Positions 46,036 to 56,168 of a DNA stretch of 64,000 nt are shown here, in pieces (position 1 is the first letter of the stretch; the number at the start of each line of letters is the position of its first letter). The position numbers and the translations under genes were made by a program. The notes beneath the pieces are model-generated. The model had not been told where the DNA came from and made no database searches. It was given only the letters and a program-made list of their open reading frames with translations. The DNA comes from Lachnoclostridium sp. (lineage in GTDB: Bacteria; Bacillota; Clostridia; Lachnospirales; Lachnospiraceae). The stretch is taken from positions 1 to 64,000 of the forward strand of contig JAMPEY010000018.1 of NCBI GenBank assembly GCA_023664665.1, in the 5' to 3' direction.

Positions 46036-47973
46036 TTAGGTTTCCGGCGCCTGAGTCTTAGAAAGTCCCTGCATTCTTGTAACCGCCTGAGCTTCCTCCG
46101 TCAAATCGGAAATCAAAGGAATGCTCCCTTCCACATTTTCCACCAGCCAATCCATGGTTATAATATCCTGCGGCAAAATCGTCCCGTCGGCTTCGTTCAT
46201 GACGGTTCCGTCCTGCGCCCGCAGCTCACCGGAAAAAGGAACCAGAATATCCGAACAAATATTGCCATGGAATAAATCCACCAATCGCTTCGTACCCTGC
46301 GGCAAATCCTGAGAATAAATCAAATCAACCACTCCGGCGGACATCCCCCACCAATAATTGATGGCGCGGTTTCCTATGGCGGCATCGTCCTCCTTCCAAG
46401 TACCGTTCAGCACAGTGCGGACAATCTTTTCATAAAGCTTTCCCCAATGCCAGGTGGTCATAGCCAGATTGTCAAAAACTTCACCGTTCACGGAATAAAG
46501 CCCAAACCGTCTGGAAATCCTGTCCGGCGACGCCATATCCTGTCCGATGATATAGTTAATCTCCGGGTTATGCACAATCTCCACATCCCTGTCTTTTAAA
46601 GTGCTCCAATCCAGATAGACTTTGGCCTTCGGATTCACCATCTGCGCGCCCAGCGCAAAAGCATTGATATTTGCCGCCATACCGTAAATGGGATAATCGG
46701 CGATATAACCCAGCTTGTTTGTGGCAGTCAGGGAGCCGGCAATGGCGCCCGCCAAAAACTTTGCCTCATACATCCTCGCATAATAAGTCCGCAGTGTCGG
46801 ATGGGAAATATTTAAAGAGCAGTTTAAAATCTTGATATCCGGATGGCTGGCCGCAATCTTTAAGCTGGCGGGCATCATTACCGGAGTTGTGGCAAAAAGC
46901 AGATTATAGCCGTCCTCGATAATCTGTTCCATGATTTCCAAATCATTTTCGCCCGCCATGATATTTTCAAATGCCTTTGTCTCCACCTGACCCGGAAAAA
47001 CATTTTCCAGATACAGCCTTCCAAGCTCGTGGCTGTAAGCCCAGCCGGAAGTGCGGTGGTTCTTTTCGTACAAAAACGCGATTTTAACCTTACTTGCATT
47101 ATCCGGAAGAATCAGGTTTAATAAATTCTTATACAATTTGTTGGGAGAACCCTCTTTCGGCGGTTCCATGGACAATTCGATGGACTGTTCTTCCCCCAGC
47201 ACCAGAAATTCATCCCATATGGTAGAAAGATCCCTCTTCATCTCCTGAGCGTCTTTCTCTTTTGTTTCCTGATAGCCAAACACAGTGATAAAAGTCAACA
47301 GGGCGTCGCCCACCGTAATAGGTAATTTTTTCCCGCCCTTTGCCTCAAATGCCTGCCGGAAACGGATATACACATCGTTAAAATCCAAGCGGTCATCGGA
47401 AGTCCATTTTTCTCCTTTGGGCGTTCCAATCCTCTCTAATAATTCAGCGAACCGTCCCGTTTCGCTGAAGTTAATGGTATTGATGCGCGTAATCTCGTAA
47501 AAATCCAAGAATTCATAATATATCTCATTTTCCTTTGTACCGGTACGCTTGGGAACTACCCGGATAACCGAACAGGGAACGCTGTAAGCATTCAGGTACT
47601 TTAAAACGCTGATGCGCTTATTGCCCTCAAGCACATAAAAGCGATTCATAAATTCATAGACTTTCACCGGATCCCGAAGTCCCTCTTCCTGCAGGGAAGT
47701 GTACAACTGAATCCATTTATTGGCAAATTCCGTATGCGTGTCCAGAAGAGGCATAAAATTACCGGCAAAGGCATTCAGCCTTCCCTTCGTTCTGGTGCCC
47801 ACAATCAGCTCTAACGGCACCTCACAAAGGCCGAGATTCACCTCATATTCCACCTGAACATAAGATAAAATCTCATCCAAAGCCGGCAGATAAGGATAAT
47901 CCCCCTTCTGCACATGGGTGCGGTATTCTTTTTGTCCCGCCTTTAAAGCGCTGCAATATTTTTCGTATGACAT
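46036..47973 (-). CDS. Cytoplasmic ParB-like domain fused to a BMP-type periplasmic-binding fold
   Basis: 645 aa with no signal peptide or lipobox. Residues ~50-150 are ParB/sulfiredoxin-like (VPLELIVGTRTKGRLNAFAG ... FYVLEGNKRISVLKYLNAYS; the GNKR loop is the nucleotide-binding type). About 300-610 is a BMP-family ligand-binding domain (KIAFLYEKNHRTSGWAYSHE, IIEDGYNLLFATTPV, GYIADYPIYGMAANINAFALG), normally an extracellular nucleoside-binding lipoprotein. Here it would be cytosolic, suggesting a sensor or an enzyme regulated by a nucleoside-like ligand. It lies 84 bp after rpsR. Confidence 0.8.
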   Translation of the reverse strand: MSYEKYCSALKAGQKEYRTHVQKGDYPYLPALDEILSYVQVEYEVNLGLCEVPLELIVGTRTKGRLNAFAGNFMPLLDTHTEFANKWIQLYTSLQEEGLRDPVKVYEFMNRFYVLEGNKRISVLKYLNAYSVPCSVIRVVPKRTGTKENEIYYEFLDFYEITRINTINFSETGRFAELLERIGTPKGEKWTSDDRLDFNDVYIRFRQAFEAKGGKKLPITVGDALLTFITVFGYQETKEKDAQEMKRDLSTIWDEFLVLGEEQSIELSMEPPKEGSPNKLYKNLLNLILPDNASKVKIAFLYEKNHRTSGWAYSHELGRLYLENVFPGQVETKAFENIMAGENDLEIMEQIIEDGYNLLFATTPVMMPASLKIAASHPDIKILNCSLNISHPTLRTYYARMYEAKFLAGAIAGSLTATNKLGYIADYPIYGMAANINAFALGAQMVNPKAKVYLDWSTLKDRDVEIVHNPEINYIIGQDMASPDRISRRFGLYSVNGEVFDNLAMTTWHWGKLYEKIVRTVLNGTWKEDDAAIGNRAINYWWGMSAGVVDLIYSQDLPQGTKRLVDLFHGNICSDILVPFSGELRAQDGTVMNEADGTILPQDIITMDWLVENVEGSIPLISDLTEEAQAVTRMQGLSKTQAPET

Positions 47974-48001
47974 GGTTACCCCTTTTCAAAAACAGCCTTA
48001 A

Positions 48002-48035
48002 AAAGACCGACCGCCCTACCCGAGCAGCCGGTCCT
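48002..48035 (-). terminator. Possible terminator after rpsR
   Basis: Minus-strand AGGACCG and CGGTCTT (one G-U pair) flank a 19-nt loop and lead into TTTTT. Stem is short, so assignment is tentative. Confidence 0.4.
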
Positions 48036-48057
48036 CTTGTACCTGTAAAACTATGGA

Positions 48058-48327
48058 TTAATCCTGAACATAAGGCATCAAAGCCACATGGCGCGCTCTC
48101 TTGATAGCTACCGTGAGCGCCCTCTGGTGCTTTGCGCAGTTGCCGGTGATACGGCGGGGAAGAATCTTTCCTCTCTCAGACACATATCTCTTCAACTTAT
48201 TGGTATCCTTATAATCAATGACATTATCCTTGCCGCAGAATGTGCAGACTTTCTTTCTTCTGCGGACTCCGCCCTTTCTTCTCATCGGAGAATCAGGTTT
48301 CTCTGCTTTATTAAAAGCCATGGTCAC
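48058..48327 (-). CDS. rpsR: 30S ribosomal protein S18
   Basis: 89 aa. A Lys/Arg-rich start and [20 protein letters not shown] keep a zinc-like Cys pair, then [20 protein letters not shown], the S18 signature. Last gene of rpsF-ssb-rpsR, the usual bacterial order. Confidence 0.97.
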   Translation of the reverse strand: MTMAFNKAEKPDSPMRRKGGVRRRKKVCTFCGKDNVIDYKDTNKLKRYVSERGKILPRRITGNCAKHQRALTVAIKRARHVALMPYVQD

Positions 48328-48350
48328 TACCTCCTAATCTACATTCAAAC

Positions 48351-48812
48351 TTAGTTAAACGGTAATTCTTCGTCAATGCCGTCAGGGATATTCATAAAGC
48401 CGTCGCCTGCTCCGGAAGGCGCTGTGCTCTGACCGCCTCCGATATAGTCACCGCCGCCATAACCGCCGTTCTGGGAAGAAGCATTTTTGCTCTCGGCAAA
48501 TTCATGATCCTCCACAACCACCTCCGTGGTGTAAACCTTTACGCCATCTTTATTGGTATAGCTTCCGGTCTGAATCCGTCCTGTTACGGCAATTTTAGTT
48601 CCCTTATGCAGATATCTCTCGGCAAATTCTGCAGAGCGTCCAAATGCCACACAGTTAATAAAATCCGCGGTCTGCTCACTGCCATTATTACTTCTGGACT
48701 GCCTGCGGTCTACAGCAAGGGTATATCTTGCAATGGCTAGGGCATTTTCTCCCTGAGAATATCTCACCTCAGGATCCCTTGTTAATCGTCCCATAAGAAT
48801 TACTTTATTCAT
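48351..48812 (-). CDS. ssb: Single-stranded DNA-binding protein
   Basis: 153 aa. OB-fold in residues 1-105 (MNKVILMGRLTRDPEVRYSQ, FINCVAFGRSAEF, GRIQTGSYTNKDG), a Gly/Ser-rich linker and the acidic tip DEELPFN that recruits partner proteins. Between rpsF and rpsR. Confidence 0.96.
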   Translation of the reverse strand: MNKVILMGRLTRDPEVRYSQGENALAIARYTLAVDRRQSRSNNGSEQTADFINCVAFGRSAEFAERYLHKGTKIAVTGRIQTGSYTNKDGVKVYTTEVVVEDHEFAESKNASSQNGGYGGGDYIGGGQSTAPSGAGDGFMNIPDGIDEELPFN

Positions 48813-48833
48813 ATTTTCGTTTCTCGCTTTCTG

Positions 48834-49136
48834 TTACGCCTCGTCCTGTCGTACGCATAAGTATCTGATGACATTGTCCATGATGCGCATGCGGCTTTCG
48901 ATTTCTGCGGGAGCGGTGCTCTCAGCATCAAATCTGATGAAATAGTAGAAAGCTTCTCTCATCTTGTGGGTTCCATAGGTAATTTCGTAGGCAAGCCTCT
49001 TCTTACCCCAATCATCCACTTCCGTGATAGCGCCGCCAAATCTCTCAACAAGAGCTTTGCACTTGTCAATTACAGCGTTTCTCTCATCATCTTCGATCTT
49101 AGCGCTGACAACAACGGCTAATTCATACTTGTTCAT
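48834..49136 (-). CDS. rpsF: 30S ribosomal protein S6
   Basis: 100 aa from the ATG at 49136 (MNKYELAVVVSAKIEDDERN); AAAGGAGGTAACAGC upstream decides this start over the longer frame. VDDWGKKRLAYEI and the YYFIRFDAES segment are conserved. First gene of the operon. Confidence 0.96.
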   Translation of the reverse strand: MNKYELAVVVSAKIEDDERNAVIDKCKALVERFGGAITEVDDWGKKRLAYEITYGTHKMREAFYYFIRFDAESTAPAEIESRMRIMDNVIRYLCVRQDEA

Positions 49137-49208
49137 GCTGTTACCTCCTTTTGGTCTCTGGCCCACATCAATTGTGTGAGCAAGGAAAATAATATATCAC
49201 GAATGTAT

Positions 49209-49237
49209 ATGATAGCACACTTTTTTCGGAAATGCAA
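49209..49237 (-). promoter_or_regulatory. rpsF-ssb-rpsR promoter
   Basis: Minus-strand TTGCAT (49237-49232) and TATCAT (49214-49209), 17-bp spacer. The ~65-nt leader contains CTCACAC/TGTGGG complementarity; I did not find a clear S6:S18 leader motif. Confidence 0.6.
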
Positions 49238-49381
49238 CAAAAATTTTCTGTAGAAAAATGTCGTAAAAAACAGCCCTCGGAATCCCTTTTAGCCCTTGTC
49301 TAATTTCACCAATTATGTTAGTATATAAGAAATAAAAATATACATTTTCACTACTTATTAATATTATAAAGGAGAAACGAT

Positions 49382-50590
49382 ATGGCAAAAGAAATGATTG
49401 CAATGATTTTAGCCGGCGGACAGGGTTCCAGACTTTATGCCCTGACCCAGAATCTGGCTAAGCCGGCAGTTCCTTTTGGCGGAAAATATCGTATTATTGA
49501 TTTTCCTCTATCGAACTGCGTCAATTCCGGCATTGATACGGTCGGTATCCTGACCCAGTATCAGCCGCTGGTACTGAATGAGTACATAGGAAACGGTCAG
49601 CCCTGGGACTTGGACCGTCTGTACGGCGGCGTGCATGTACTTCCCCCTTATCAGCAGGCTTCCGGTTCCGATTGGTACAAGGGTACTGCCAACGCTATCT
49701 ATCAAAATCTGTCCTTTATTAACCGTTATGACCCCCAATATGTAATTATCCTGTCCGGCGACCAGATCTGCAAACAGAACTATAACGACTTTCTGCAGTT
49801 CCACAAGGAAAAAGGCGCCGAGTTCAGCGTTGCCGTTATGGAAGTTCCCTGGGAAGAGGCTTCCCGCTTTGGTCTGATGGTCTCCGATGAAAACGACCGC
49901 ATTACCGAATTTCAGGAGAAGCCCAAGCAGCCTAAGTCCAATCTGGCTTCCATGGGTATTTATATTTTTAACCGTGATATTTTGGAGAAATATCTGCAGG
50001 AGGATGAAGCCAACCCCAATTCCTCCAATGACTTCGGCAATGACATTATTCCCAATCTGCTCCGTGACAACCGCCAGATGTATGCTTACCGCTTTAACGG
50101 ATATTGGAAGGATGTAGGAACCATTTCCTCACTGTGGGAAGCCAATATGGAAATCATAGAACCGGAGAGCAGCGGCATCAACCTGTTTGATGAGGATTGG
50201 AAAATTTACAGCCGCAACAGCGGTCTTACCGGTCACAAGGTCGGCTCCGACGCCATCATTGAAAACTCACTGATTACGGACGGCTGCCTTATCGAAGGTA
50301 CGGTAATGCACTCCATTCTCTTCCCCGGCGTAAAGGTTGAGAAGGGGGCAAAGGTACAGGAGGCTGTTGTTATGGGCAATACCGTCATCAAGGCGGGCGC
50401 TCAGGTATGCCACTGCATCGTAGGCGAAAATGCTTCCATTGGCGAAAACACCACTGTGGGCGCAATGCCGGACAACGCCGAAAACGGCGTAGCTACGGTC
50501 GGCCCCGGCGTATCGGTGGGGGACAACGCCGTAATCGGGCCCAAGGCCATGGTAAATAATAATGTAAAGGACGGTGAATCCCAATGGTAA
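49382..50590 (+). CDS. glgC: Glucose-1-phosphate adenylyltransferase catalytic subunit
   Basis: 402 aa. Makes ADP-glucose for glycogen synthesis. Starts with the nucleotidyltransferase motif [20 protein letters not shown], then [12 protein letters not shown], the [11 protein letters not shown] segment, and a C-terminal left-handed beta-helix ([20 protein letters not shown]). AAAGGAG precedes the ATG. It overlaps glgD by 7 bp. Confidence 0.95.
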   Translation: MAKEMIAMILAGGQGSRLYALTQNLAKPAVPFGGKYRIIDFPLSNCVNSGIDTVGILTQYQPLVLNEYIGNGQPWDLDRLYGGVHVLPPYQQASGSDWYKGTANAIYQNLSFINRYDPQYVIILSGDQICKQNYNDFLQFHKEKGAEFSVAVMEVPWEEASRFGLMVSDENDRITEFQEKPKQPKSNLASMGIYIFNRDILEKYLQEDEANPNSSNDFGNDIIPNLLRDNRQMYAYRFNGYWKDVGTISSLWEANMEIIEPESSGINLFDEDWKIYSRNSGLTGHKVGSDAIIENSLITDGCLIEGTVMHSILFPGVKVEKGAKVQEAVVMGNTVIKAGAQVCHCIVGENASIGENTTVGAMPDNAENGVATVGPGVSVGDNAVIGPKAMVNNNVKDGESQW

Positions 50591-51729
50591 ATACGAATCT
50601 GGATGCTTTAGCGATTATTTTTCCCAACAGTTACGACAATGAGGTTCCCTCTTTGGTAAACGAGCGTTTGATGGCTTCCATCCCTTTTGCCAGCCGTTAC
50701 CGCATTATTGACTTTATGCTTTCCAGCTTTGTCAACTGCGGCATTGATAATATTTCTATCATCGTCCGCAAAAACTACCGGTCTCTGATGAGGCATCTGG
50801 GCAACGGCCGCGAATGGGATTTATCCCGTAAAAACGGCGGTCTCAACATTGTGCCGCCTTTTGCGGAGAAGACCGTAAAGGTCTACAATGGTCGTGTGGA
50901 GGCTCTGGCAAGCATTACGGAATTCCTCAAACACCAAAAAGAAAAATATGTTTTTATTTCCGACGCCAATATCGTAGCCAATTTTGATTTTAATACCATG
51001 CTGGATGCCCATATTGCTGCAGATGCGGATGTGACCATCGCCTATAAGGAAGAACCCATTCCCTATGGATTCATGAATCTCCAGACCACTACCACCACAG
51101 ATTTGTATTATACGCTTTCCATGGATGAGGGGCGTGTCACGGAGCTTCATATCAATCCCAAAGAATATGGTCCCCAGAATTTCTCCATGAATATTTACCT
51201 GATTGAAAGGGAACTTCTGATCAAGCAGATTGAACAGGCATATGCCAACGGATATGTTTATTTTGAGCGTGATATCCTTTCTCCCCAGTTGTCCACATTA
51301 AAGGTATATGGTTATAAATATGAGGGCTATACCTCCCGAATCAGCGATATGGTAAGCTACTTTACCGAAAATATGCGGCTTTTGCAGGATGACAACTTGG
51401 AAGCGCTTTTCGGGCACTCCCCCATTTATACCAAGATTCGCGACGACAACCCTACCCGCTATATCGGTAAGGCAAAGGTGAAAAACGCCATGGTGGCAGA
51501 CGGCTGTGTCATTGAGGGCGAGGTTGAGAACTGTATCCTTTTCCGCGGCGTGAAAATCGCCAGAGGCGCCGTGGTGCGTAACAGCATTATCATGCAGGAT
51601 ACCACTATCATGGGCAATGCCGATATCGATTATGTGATTACGGACAAAGAAGTTACCATAACCGCCGGCAAGGAGCTGAAGGGCAATGCTTCCTTCCCCG
51701 TATTTGTACCGGCCTACAAGGAAATATAA
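50584..51729 (+). CDS. glgD: GlgD, regulatory partner of ADP-glucose pyrophosphorylase
   Basis: 381 aa. Same fold as GlgC, but the glycine-rich G-G-Q-G-S-R loop is replaced by [13 protein letters not shown], so catalysis is not expected; GlgD typically modulates GlgC in a heterotetramer in Firmicutes. [20 protein letters not shown] and the beta-helix end ([20 protein letters not shown]) are retained. The start lies inside the end of glgC, so equal dosage by coupling is likely. Confidence 0.93.
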   Translation: MVNTNLDALAIIFPNSYDNEVPSLVNERLMASIPFASRYRIIDFMLSSFVNCGIDNISIIVRKNYRSLMRHLGNGREWDLSRKNGGLNIVPPFAEKTVKVYNGRVEALASITEFLKHQKEKYVFISDANIVANFDFNTMLDAHIAADADVTIAYKEEPIPYGFMNLQTTTTTDLYYTLSMDEGRVTELHINPKEYGPQNFSMNIYLIERELLIKQIEQAYANGYVYFERDILSPQLSTLKVYGYKYEGYTSRISDMVSYFTENMRLLQDDNLEALFGHSPIYTKIRDDNPTRYIGKAKVKNAMVADGCVIEGEVENCILFRGVKIARGAVVRNSIIMQDTTIMGNADIDYVITDKEVTITAGKELKGNASFPVFVPAYKEI

Positions 51730-51750
51730 ACCGTCTTATCACAACAAATC

Positions 51751-51787
51751 AAAATCCCCAAGCCGTTTGTGGTTTGGGGATTTTTTA
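51751..51787 (+). terminator. glgCD terminator
   Basis: AAAATCCCCAA (51751-51761) and TTGGGGATTTT (51774-51784) form an 11-bp stem followed by T to 51787. It reaches the end of the convergent DUF951 gene. Confidence 0.9.
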
Positions 51788-51967
51788 TTCTTTCTCGCGA
51801 ACTTCCTTCACGCTTTTCTCCAAGAGGCGTCTGGCTATCATAATCTGGTGCTCGCATCCCATGCACTTGAGCCGGAAATCCGCCCCCGCCCGCAGCACCT
51901 CCCACTCTCTGCTGCCGCAGGGATGCTGTTTTTTTAATTTTACGATATCTCCTACATTAATTTCCAT
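51785..51967 (-). CDS. DUF951 small protein
   Basis: 60 aa from the ATG at 51967 (MEINVGDIVKLKKQHPCGSR), with GGAAGGGG upstream. The order PCGSREWEV, RAGADFRLKCMGC and HQIMIAR is the DUF951 signature; three Cys and a His suggest a zinc ribbon, perhaps binding nucleic acid. Relatives are often beside mscS or ychF genes; here it follows the YdcF gene, 42 bp away. Confidence 0.88.
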   Translation of the reverse strand: MEINVGDIVKLKKQHPCGSREWEVLRAGADFRLKCMGCEHQIMIARRLLEKSVKEVREKE

Positions 51968-52009
51968 GTGCACACCCCTTCCGTTCCCATCATCACAGGC
52001 TGTTTTTGC

Positions 52010-52846
52010 TTACATATTTCCAAACAGAGTGTCCTTTGCCACTCCCACAAACTCCCGCAGCAGATTATTGGGAAGCATCGCGGGGTACGAGCCTGCAGCA
52101 AGCCCTTCCAAATGAGCATATCCCTGATGCCTCGCGATGCCGCAGGCGCGGAATATGTGAAAATCATTTGTCACCAGCACCACCCTGTCATTTGCCTTGT
52201 CCAACAGACTGCTGCTGTTTACTAAATTCTCATAAGTATTGGTAGATGTATCCTCCATTAATATCCTGCTCTCTTCTATGCCCCTGTTCATCAGATATTC
52301 CTTCATTCCCTGCGCTTCGCTGACAGGCTCGTTGCTCCCCTGCCCGCCCGACACGATGGCTATGGTATCGGGATTCTCCAACAAATACCCTGCCGCCGCA
52401 TCCAGCCTTTTTTGCAGTACATAGCTGGGACCGTTTGCTTTCCACTGCGCCCCCAGTACAATGACATAGTCCGCACCCGGCGCAGGCTTTGCTCCAAAAC
52501 CGCTTAATATCATGCCTTCCACCGCACCAAAAACCAACAGCCCCGCCAAAAACAAAATCAAAAATAACCTCTTGATAAATTTAGGGATTTTTTTCATAGC
52601 CGCGGGATGCAATAACAGACCTGCCCAAAGAAGAAAGAAAAGCCCGATAACCGCCCAAACCAGAAAAAATTTGGTACCATAACCCATAAAAAACGCTATT
52701 GCCAGACAATAAACCACACAGATAATCCCCAATATCCCCAATAGGAATGCCCATGGAGACTTTTTACCCTCCGGCATCCCTCTTTTATCCAATAGTATGA
52801 TTTTTTTGCTTTTTTCGCTGGGAATTAATCTCTCTTTCTTTCGCAT
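52010..52846 (-). CDS. YdcF/ElyC-family (DUF218) membrane protein
   Basis: 278 aa. Three hydrophobic segments (about 32-60, 62-80, 92-115), then the DUF218 domain: YVIVLGAQWKANGPSYVLQK, AIVSGGQGSNEPVSEAQGMK, LMEDTSTNTYENLVNSS and VLVTNDFHIFRACGIA. These acidic/His loops are typical of YdcF-type proteins, some of which act in envelope polysaccharide metabolism. Substrate unknown. Confidence 0.85.
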   Translation of the reverse strand: MRKKERLIPSEKSKKIILLDKRGMPEGKKSPWAFLLGILGIICVVYCLAIAFFMGYGTKFFLVWAVIGLFFLLWAGLLLHPAAMKKIPKFIKRLFLILFLAGLLVFGAVEGMILSGFGAKPAPGADYVIVLGAQWKANGPSYVLQKRLDAAAGYLLENPDTIAIVSGGQGSNEPVSEAQGMKEYLMNRGIEESRILMEDTSTNTYENLVNSSSLLDKANDRVVLVTNDFHIFRACGIARHQGYAHLEGLAAGSYPAMLPNNLLREFVGVAKDTLFGNM

Positions 52847-52875
52847 AGTGCATACTCCTACGGATTAATATAATC

Positions 52876-52905
52876 ATTATACCATAAACCCTATTCTGAC
52901 CTCAA
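52876..52905 (-). promoter_or_regulatory. Promoter of the YdcF-DUF951 genes
   Basis: Minus-strand TTGAGG (52905-52900) and TATAAT (52881-52876), 18-bp spacer, with a TG-G extension before the -10. Confidence 0.65.
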
Positions 52906-53076
52906 TAGCACCGGCATCTTTCATTTCTTAAAATTTCTTTATAATTTCTGAATTTTGATTTCCACTATTGGATTATCTGTGGTACAATATAAAAAAGCGT
53001 CGCTGTCGCAATTTCCTAATGAAAAAGAGCGTGCCCACAATCAGAAACCGTGCGCAGAGTATTCCGGGAGGTGTCT

Positions 53077-53823
53077 ATGAAAGATTTATCCACGGCAGTT
53101 GCCGAATTAAACGAAATCATTGAAAAGTACGACAATATTGTATTTTTTGGGGGAGCCGGCGTTTCCACGGAAAGCGGTATTCCCGATTTCAGAAGTGTTG
53201 ACGGTCTTTACCACCAGCAGTATGACTACCCTCCCGAAACTATTTTGAGTCATAGTTTTTACCGAGCTAAGCCGGATGAATTTTATCGCTTCTACCGCAA
53301 TAAAATGCTGTTTCTGGATGCCCTGCCCAACGATACCCACAAGGCGCTTGCACGGTTGGAACAATGCGGCAAGCTGAGGGCGGTGATTACCCAGAATATT
53401 GATGGCCTTCATCAGGCTGCGGGCAGCAAGGTCGTTTTGGAGCTGCACGGTTCCGTGCTGCGCAATTATTGCGAAGACTGTGGCTGCTTTTATGATGTAA
53501 ACTACATTAAGGAAGGGGAAGGCGTTCCCAAATGTTCCAAATGCGGGGGACCTGTCAAGCCCGATGTGGTACTTTACGAGGAAGGTCTTGACCAAAAAAC
53601 CATGAGTGACGCCGTAAATTATATACGCAATGCAGAAGTCCTGATTATCGGGGGTACCTCCCTTGCCGTATACCCTGCCGCAGGACTGATCGATTACTTT
53701 AGAGGCGATAAGATTGTAGTAATCAACAAATCCCCCACCCCCAGGGACAGTCATGCGGATTTGCTGATACAGGCTTCTCTGGGCGAGGTTTTTCGCCAAA
53801 TCGTCATAACAGCCCAAGCATAA
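53077..53823 (+). CDS. cobB: NAD-dependent protein deacylase, sirtuin family
   Basis: 248 aa from the ATG at 53077 (MKDLSTAVAEL), placed by GGGAGG five bases upstream; a GTG at 53050 is in frame but lacks a site. NAD site FFGGAGVSTESGIPDFRS, catalytic TQNIDGLHQAAG and LELHGS, and a zinc module with four Cys (CEDCG ... CSKCG). It removes acetyl or other acyl groups from lysines. It precedes the signalling cassette by 59 bp on the same strand. Confidence 0.93.
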   Translation: MKDLSTAVAELNEIIEKYDNIVFFGGAGVSTESGIPDFRSVDGLYHQQYDYPPETILSHSFYRAKPDEFYRFYRNKMLFLDALPNDTHKALARLEQCGKLRAVITQNIDGLHQAAGSKVVLELHGSVLRNYCEDCGCFYDVNYIKEGEGVPKCSKCGGPVKPDVVLYEEGLDQKTMSDAVNYIRNAEVLIIGGTSLAVYPAAGLIDYFRGDKIVVINKSPTPRDSHADLLIQASLGEVFRQIVITAQA

Positions 53824-53882
53824 CAGAATTTCAAACTCAGCGGTTTGCTTCACATTTATAATGTGGAAGAAAGGACACAACT

Positions 53883-56126
53883 TTGAACAATCAACCCAAT
53901 TTGAGTTCCAACATTATTGAAGAATGGCTGTTTCTGGCACATCAATCGCAGCCTTATACTCCGGAAAACGGCAGTTTGAACAGCATTTCCGAAAAGTCCC
54001 AAAATACAATGATAGCATACCACTTAATGCAGTTTACAAACAAAATGCCCGGCGGTTTCTTTATCTACCGCGCAGACGGCAGGCAGGAAATTCTCTATGC
54101 CAATCATGCCATGCTTGATATCTTTAATTGCGAAACCCTGCTGGAATTTAAAGAATGGACCAAAAATTCTTTCGGAGGCATTGTCCATCCCGATGATTGG
54201 GACGCCATCAAATCAAGCATTGCCAAACAGCAGGCTGCCCATCAGCCAAACCGGGACTATGCGGAAGAATACCGCATTATCCAAAAAGGCGGCTCCATAC
54301 GCTGGCTTGACGCCACCGGGCACTTTGTCCGCAGTGTGGCAGGAAATATCTTTTATGTGTTTGTAAAAGATGTGACAGAGAAAAGAGAATTGGAAAGGCA
54401 GGAACGGGAGCGCTATCTATATGCCCTCAAACAAAACGAAGGGCAGCTTAATGACCGTATCCACAAGTATAATCAGGCTCTGCAGGTGATTCATCCTGAA
54501 CACTTGCGAAGGCTTGAGACTATTGAAGGACTGAGCATTGATTACGACTCCATTTTTTATGCAAATCTCGACACAAACCGCATTAAAGCGTACCGCTTAA
54601 GCGATCCGTTCTCCACACTCCTGTCCGAGGAACACCCTTCCCATGAATTTGTGGGATTTGATACCGATTATATCAACAATTGGGTGCATCCCGATGACCG
54701 CAAGCTTCTGGTAGGCGTTACGCAGCCGGATTATATCCGTACCAAATTAGCCCATGAAAAAACCTTTCACATTAACCACCGGATTATCAATGACGGAAAA
54801 ATCATCTACATGCAGCTTCGCATTGTAAATGTGAGTTCCAACGATTATGCTTCCAGAATTGTGCTCGGCTACAGAAATGTGGATGTGGAAATTGTGAGGG
54901 AAATGAAACAGTCCCAGATTCTTCAGGAGGCATTGGATGAAGCGACTCTGGCAAACAATGCCAAAAATTTATTTTTGTCCAATATGTCCCATGACATACG
55001 GACGCCCATGAATGCCATTGTGGGATTTACCTCCCTTCTGAAAAAACATGTGGGGGACACACAACGGACTTCCGATTACCTGAATATGATTTCCACCGCC
55101 AGCAGCCAGCTGCTCCAGCTGTTAAACGATGTTCTGGAAATTTCCCGTATCGAATCCGGAAAAATTCAGATAGAGAACTCGGAATGCAATCTGCAGGATG
55201 TGATTTCCCAGATACACTCCGGCATTCTTCCGCAGGCGGAAGCCAAAAATATTGATCTTTCCCTGGATTTTTCAGCCCTGAAGCATACCACGGTATGCAC
55301 GGATGTACATACGCTGGGACAGATTCTTTCCCATATTGTGGACAATGCCGTAAAGTATGCCCATACGAACGGACGCGTTTCCGTCAAAGTTCTTGAATTG
55401 GAGAACGAAAAAGAAGATTTTGCCACTTATCAGTTCGTGGTAGCGGATAACGGTATCGGTATCGGCAAGGATTTTATTCCCCATATGTTTGAACCCTTTG
55501 AAAGAGAACAGAACACTACTATGAGCGGCATTGCGGGCACAGGTCTGGGGCTTACCATTGCCAAGGATCTGACGGAAATGTTAAACGGCTCCATTGATGT
55601 CCACAGCATTGTGGGAGAAGGCAGTACCTTTACCGTCACGCTCCCCATGCAGATTCTGGAACCTTCCCCCATACAAGAGGTCTGGGAGCCCGAAGAAGAC
55701 CCTTCCGTCTTTTCCAATCCCAGAAGGGTTTTAATTGTGGATGACAATGAAATCAACCTTGAAATCGAAAATGAAGTCCTGAAAGACGCGGGATTTCTTG
55801 TGGATACCGCTGAGGACGGCAGTATCGCCGTAGAAAAGGTGAGACAGTCAACCCCCGGTTTTTATGATTTAATTTTGATGGATATCCAGATGCCAATTAT
55901 GGACGGTTATCACGCCACAAGAGCCATTAGGGCGCTTTCCAATCCCGAATTGGCGAATATCCCCATTGTCGCCGTATCCGCCAACGCTTTCTACGAGGAT
56001 AAAAGAGCTGCTCTGGAAAGCGGCATGAACGCCCACTTGGCAAAACCTCTGGATACCACCCTGCTATATAAACTGATTCACAAATTGCTGGATGACACAA
56101 ACGATATCAAAGACATGGCAGAATAA
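53883..56126 (+). CDS. Cytoplasmic PAS hybrid histidine kinase / response regulator
   Basis: 747 aa, TTG start at 53883 with AAAGGA upstream. No membrane helix. A PAS domain (about 55-175, FFIYRADGRQEILYAN ... GSIRWLDATGHF) and a second sensory region (about 215-340) precede HisKA (H-box NMSHDIRTPMNAIVGF, His370), HATPase_c (DNAVKYAHTNG, DNGIGIG, GTGLGLTIAK) and a receiver (VLIVDDNEINLEIENE; Asp667 in LILMDIQMPIMDG). All phosphotransfer residues are present. First gene of a run with an HD-GYP regulator and two further hybrid kinases. Confidence 0.93.
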   Translation: MNNQPNLSSNIIEEWLFLAHQSQPYTPENGSLNSISEKSQNTMIAYHLMQFTNKMPGGFFIYRADGRQEILYANHAMLDIFNCETLLEFKEWTKNSFGGIVHPDDWDAIKSSIAKQQAAHQPNRDYAEEYRIIQKGGSIRWLDATGHFVRSVAGNIFYVFVKDVTEKRELERQERERYLYALKQNEGQLNDRIHKYNQALQVIHPEHLRRLETIEGLSIDYDSIFYANLDTNRIKAYRLSDPFSTLLSEEHPSHEFVGFDTDYINNWVHPDDRKLLVGVTQPDYIRTKLAHEKTFHINHRIINDGKIIYMQLRIVNVSSNDYASRIVLGYRNVDVEIVREMKQSQILQEALDEATLANNAKNLFLSNMSHDIRTPMNAIVGFTSLLKKHVGDTQRTSDYLNMISTASSQLLQLLNDVLEISRIESGKIQIENSECNLQDVISQIHSGILPQAEAKNIDLSLDFSALKHTTVCTDVHTLGQILSHIVDNAVKYAHTNGRVSVKVLELENEKEDFATYQFVVADNGIGIGKDFIPHMFEPFEREQNTTMSGIAGTGLGLTIAKDLTEMLNGSIDVHSIVGEGSTFTVTLPMQILEPSPIQEVWEPEEDPSVFSNPRRVLIVDDNEINLEIENEVLKDAGFLVDTAEDGSIAVEKVRQSTPGFYDLILMDIQMPIMDGYHATRAIRALSNPELANIPIVAVSANAFYEDKRAALESGMNAHLAKPLDTTLLYKLIHKLLDDTNDIKDMAE

Positions 56127-56168
56127 TTAGAAGAACGAAAATCTGATAGATAAGGAGGAGGCAGGTAG

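Noticed and set aside
52990..53070. Possible partial copy of the 206-bp element before the sirtuin gene
   Set aside because: Only short matches (CGCAATTTCCTAAT versus CGCAATCGCCTAAT) and no second arm.
53050..53076. GTG start for the sirtuin
   Set aside because: No ribosome binding site, while GGGAGG lies ahead of the ATG at 53077.
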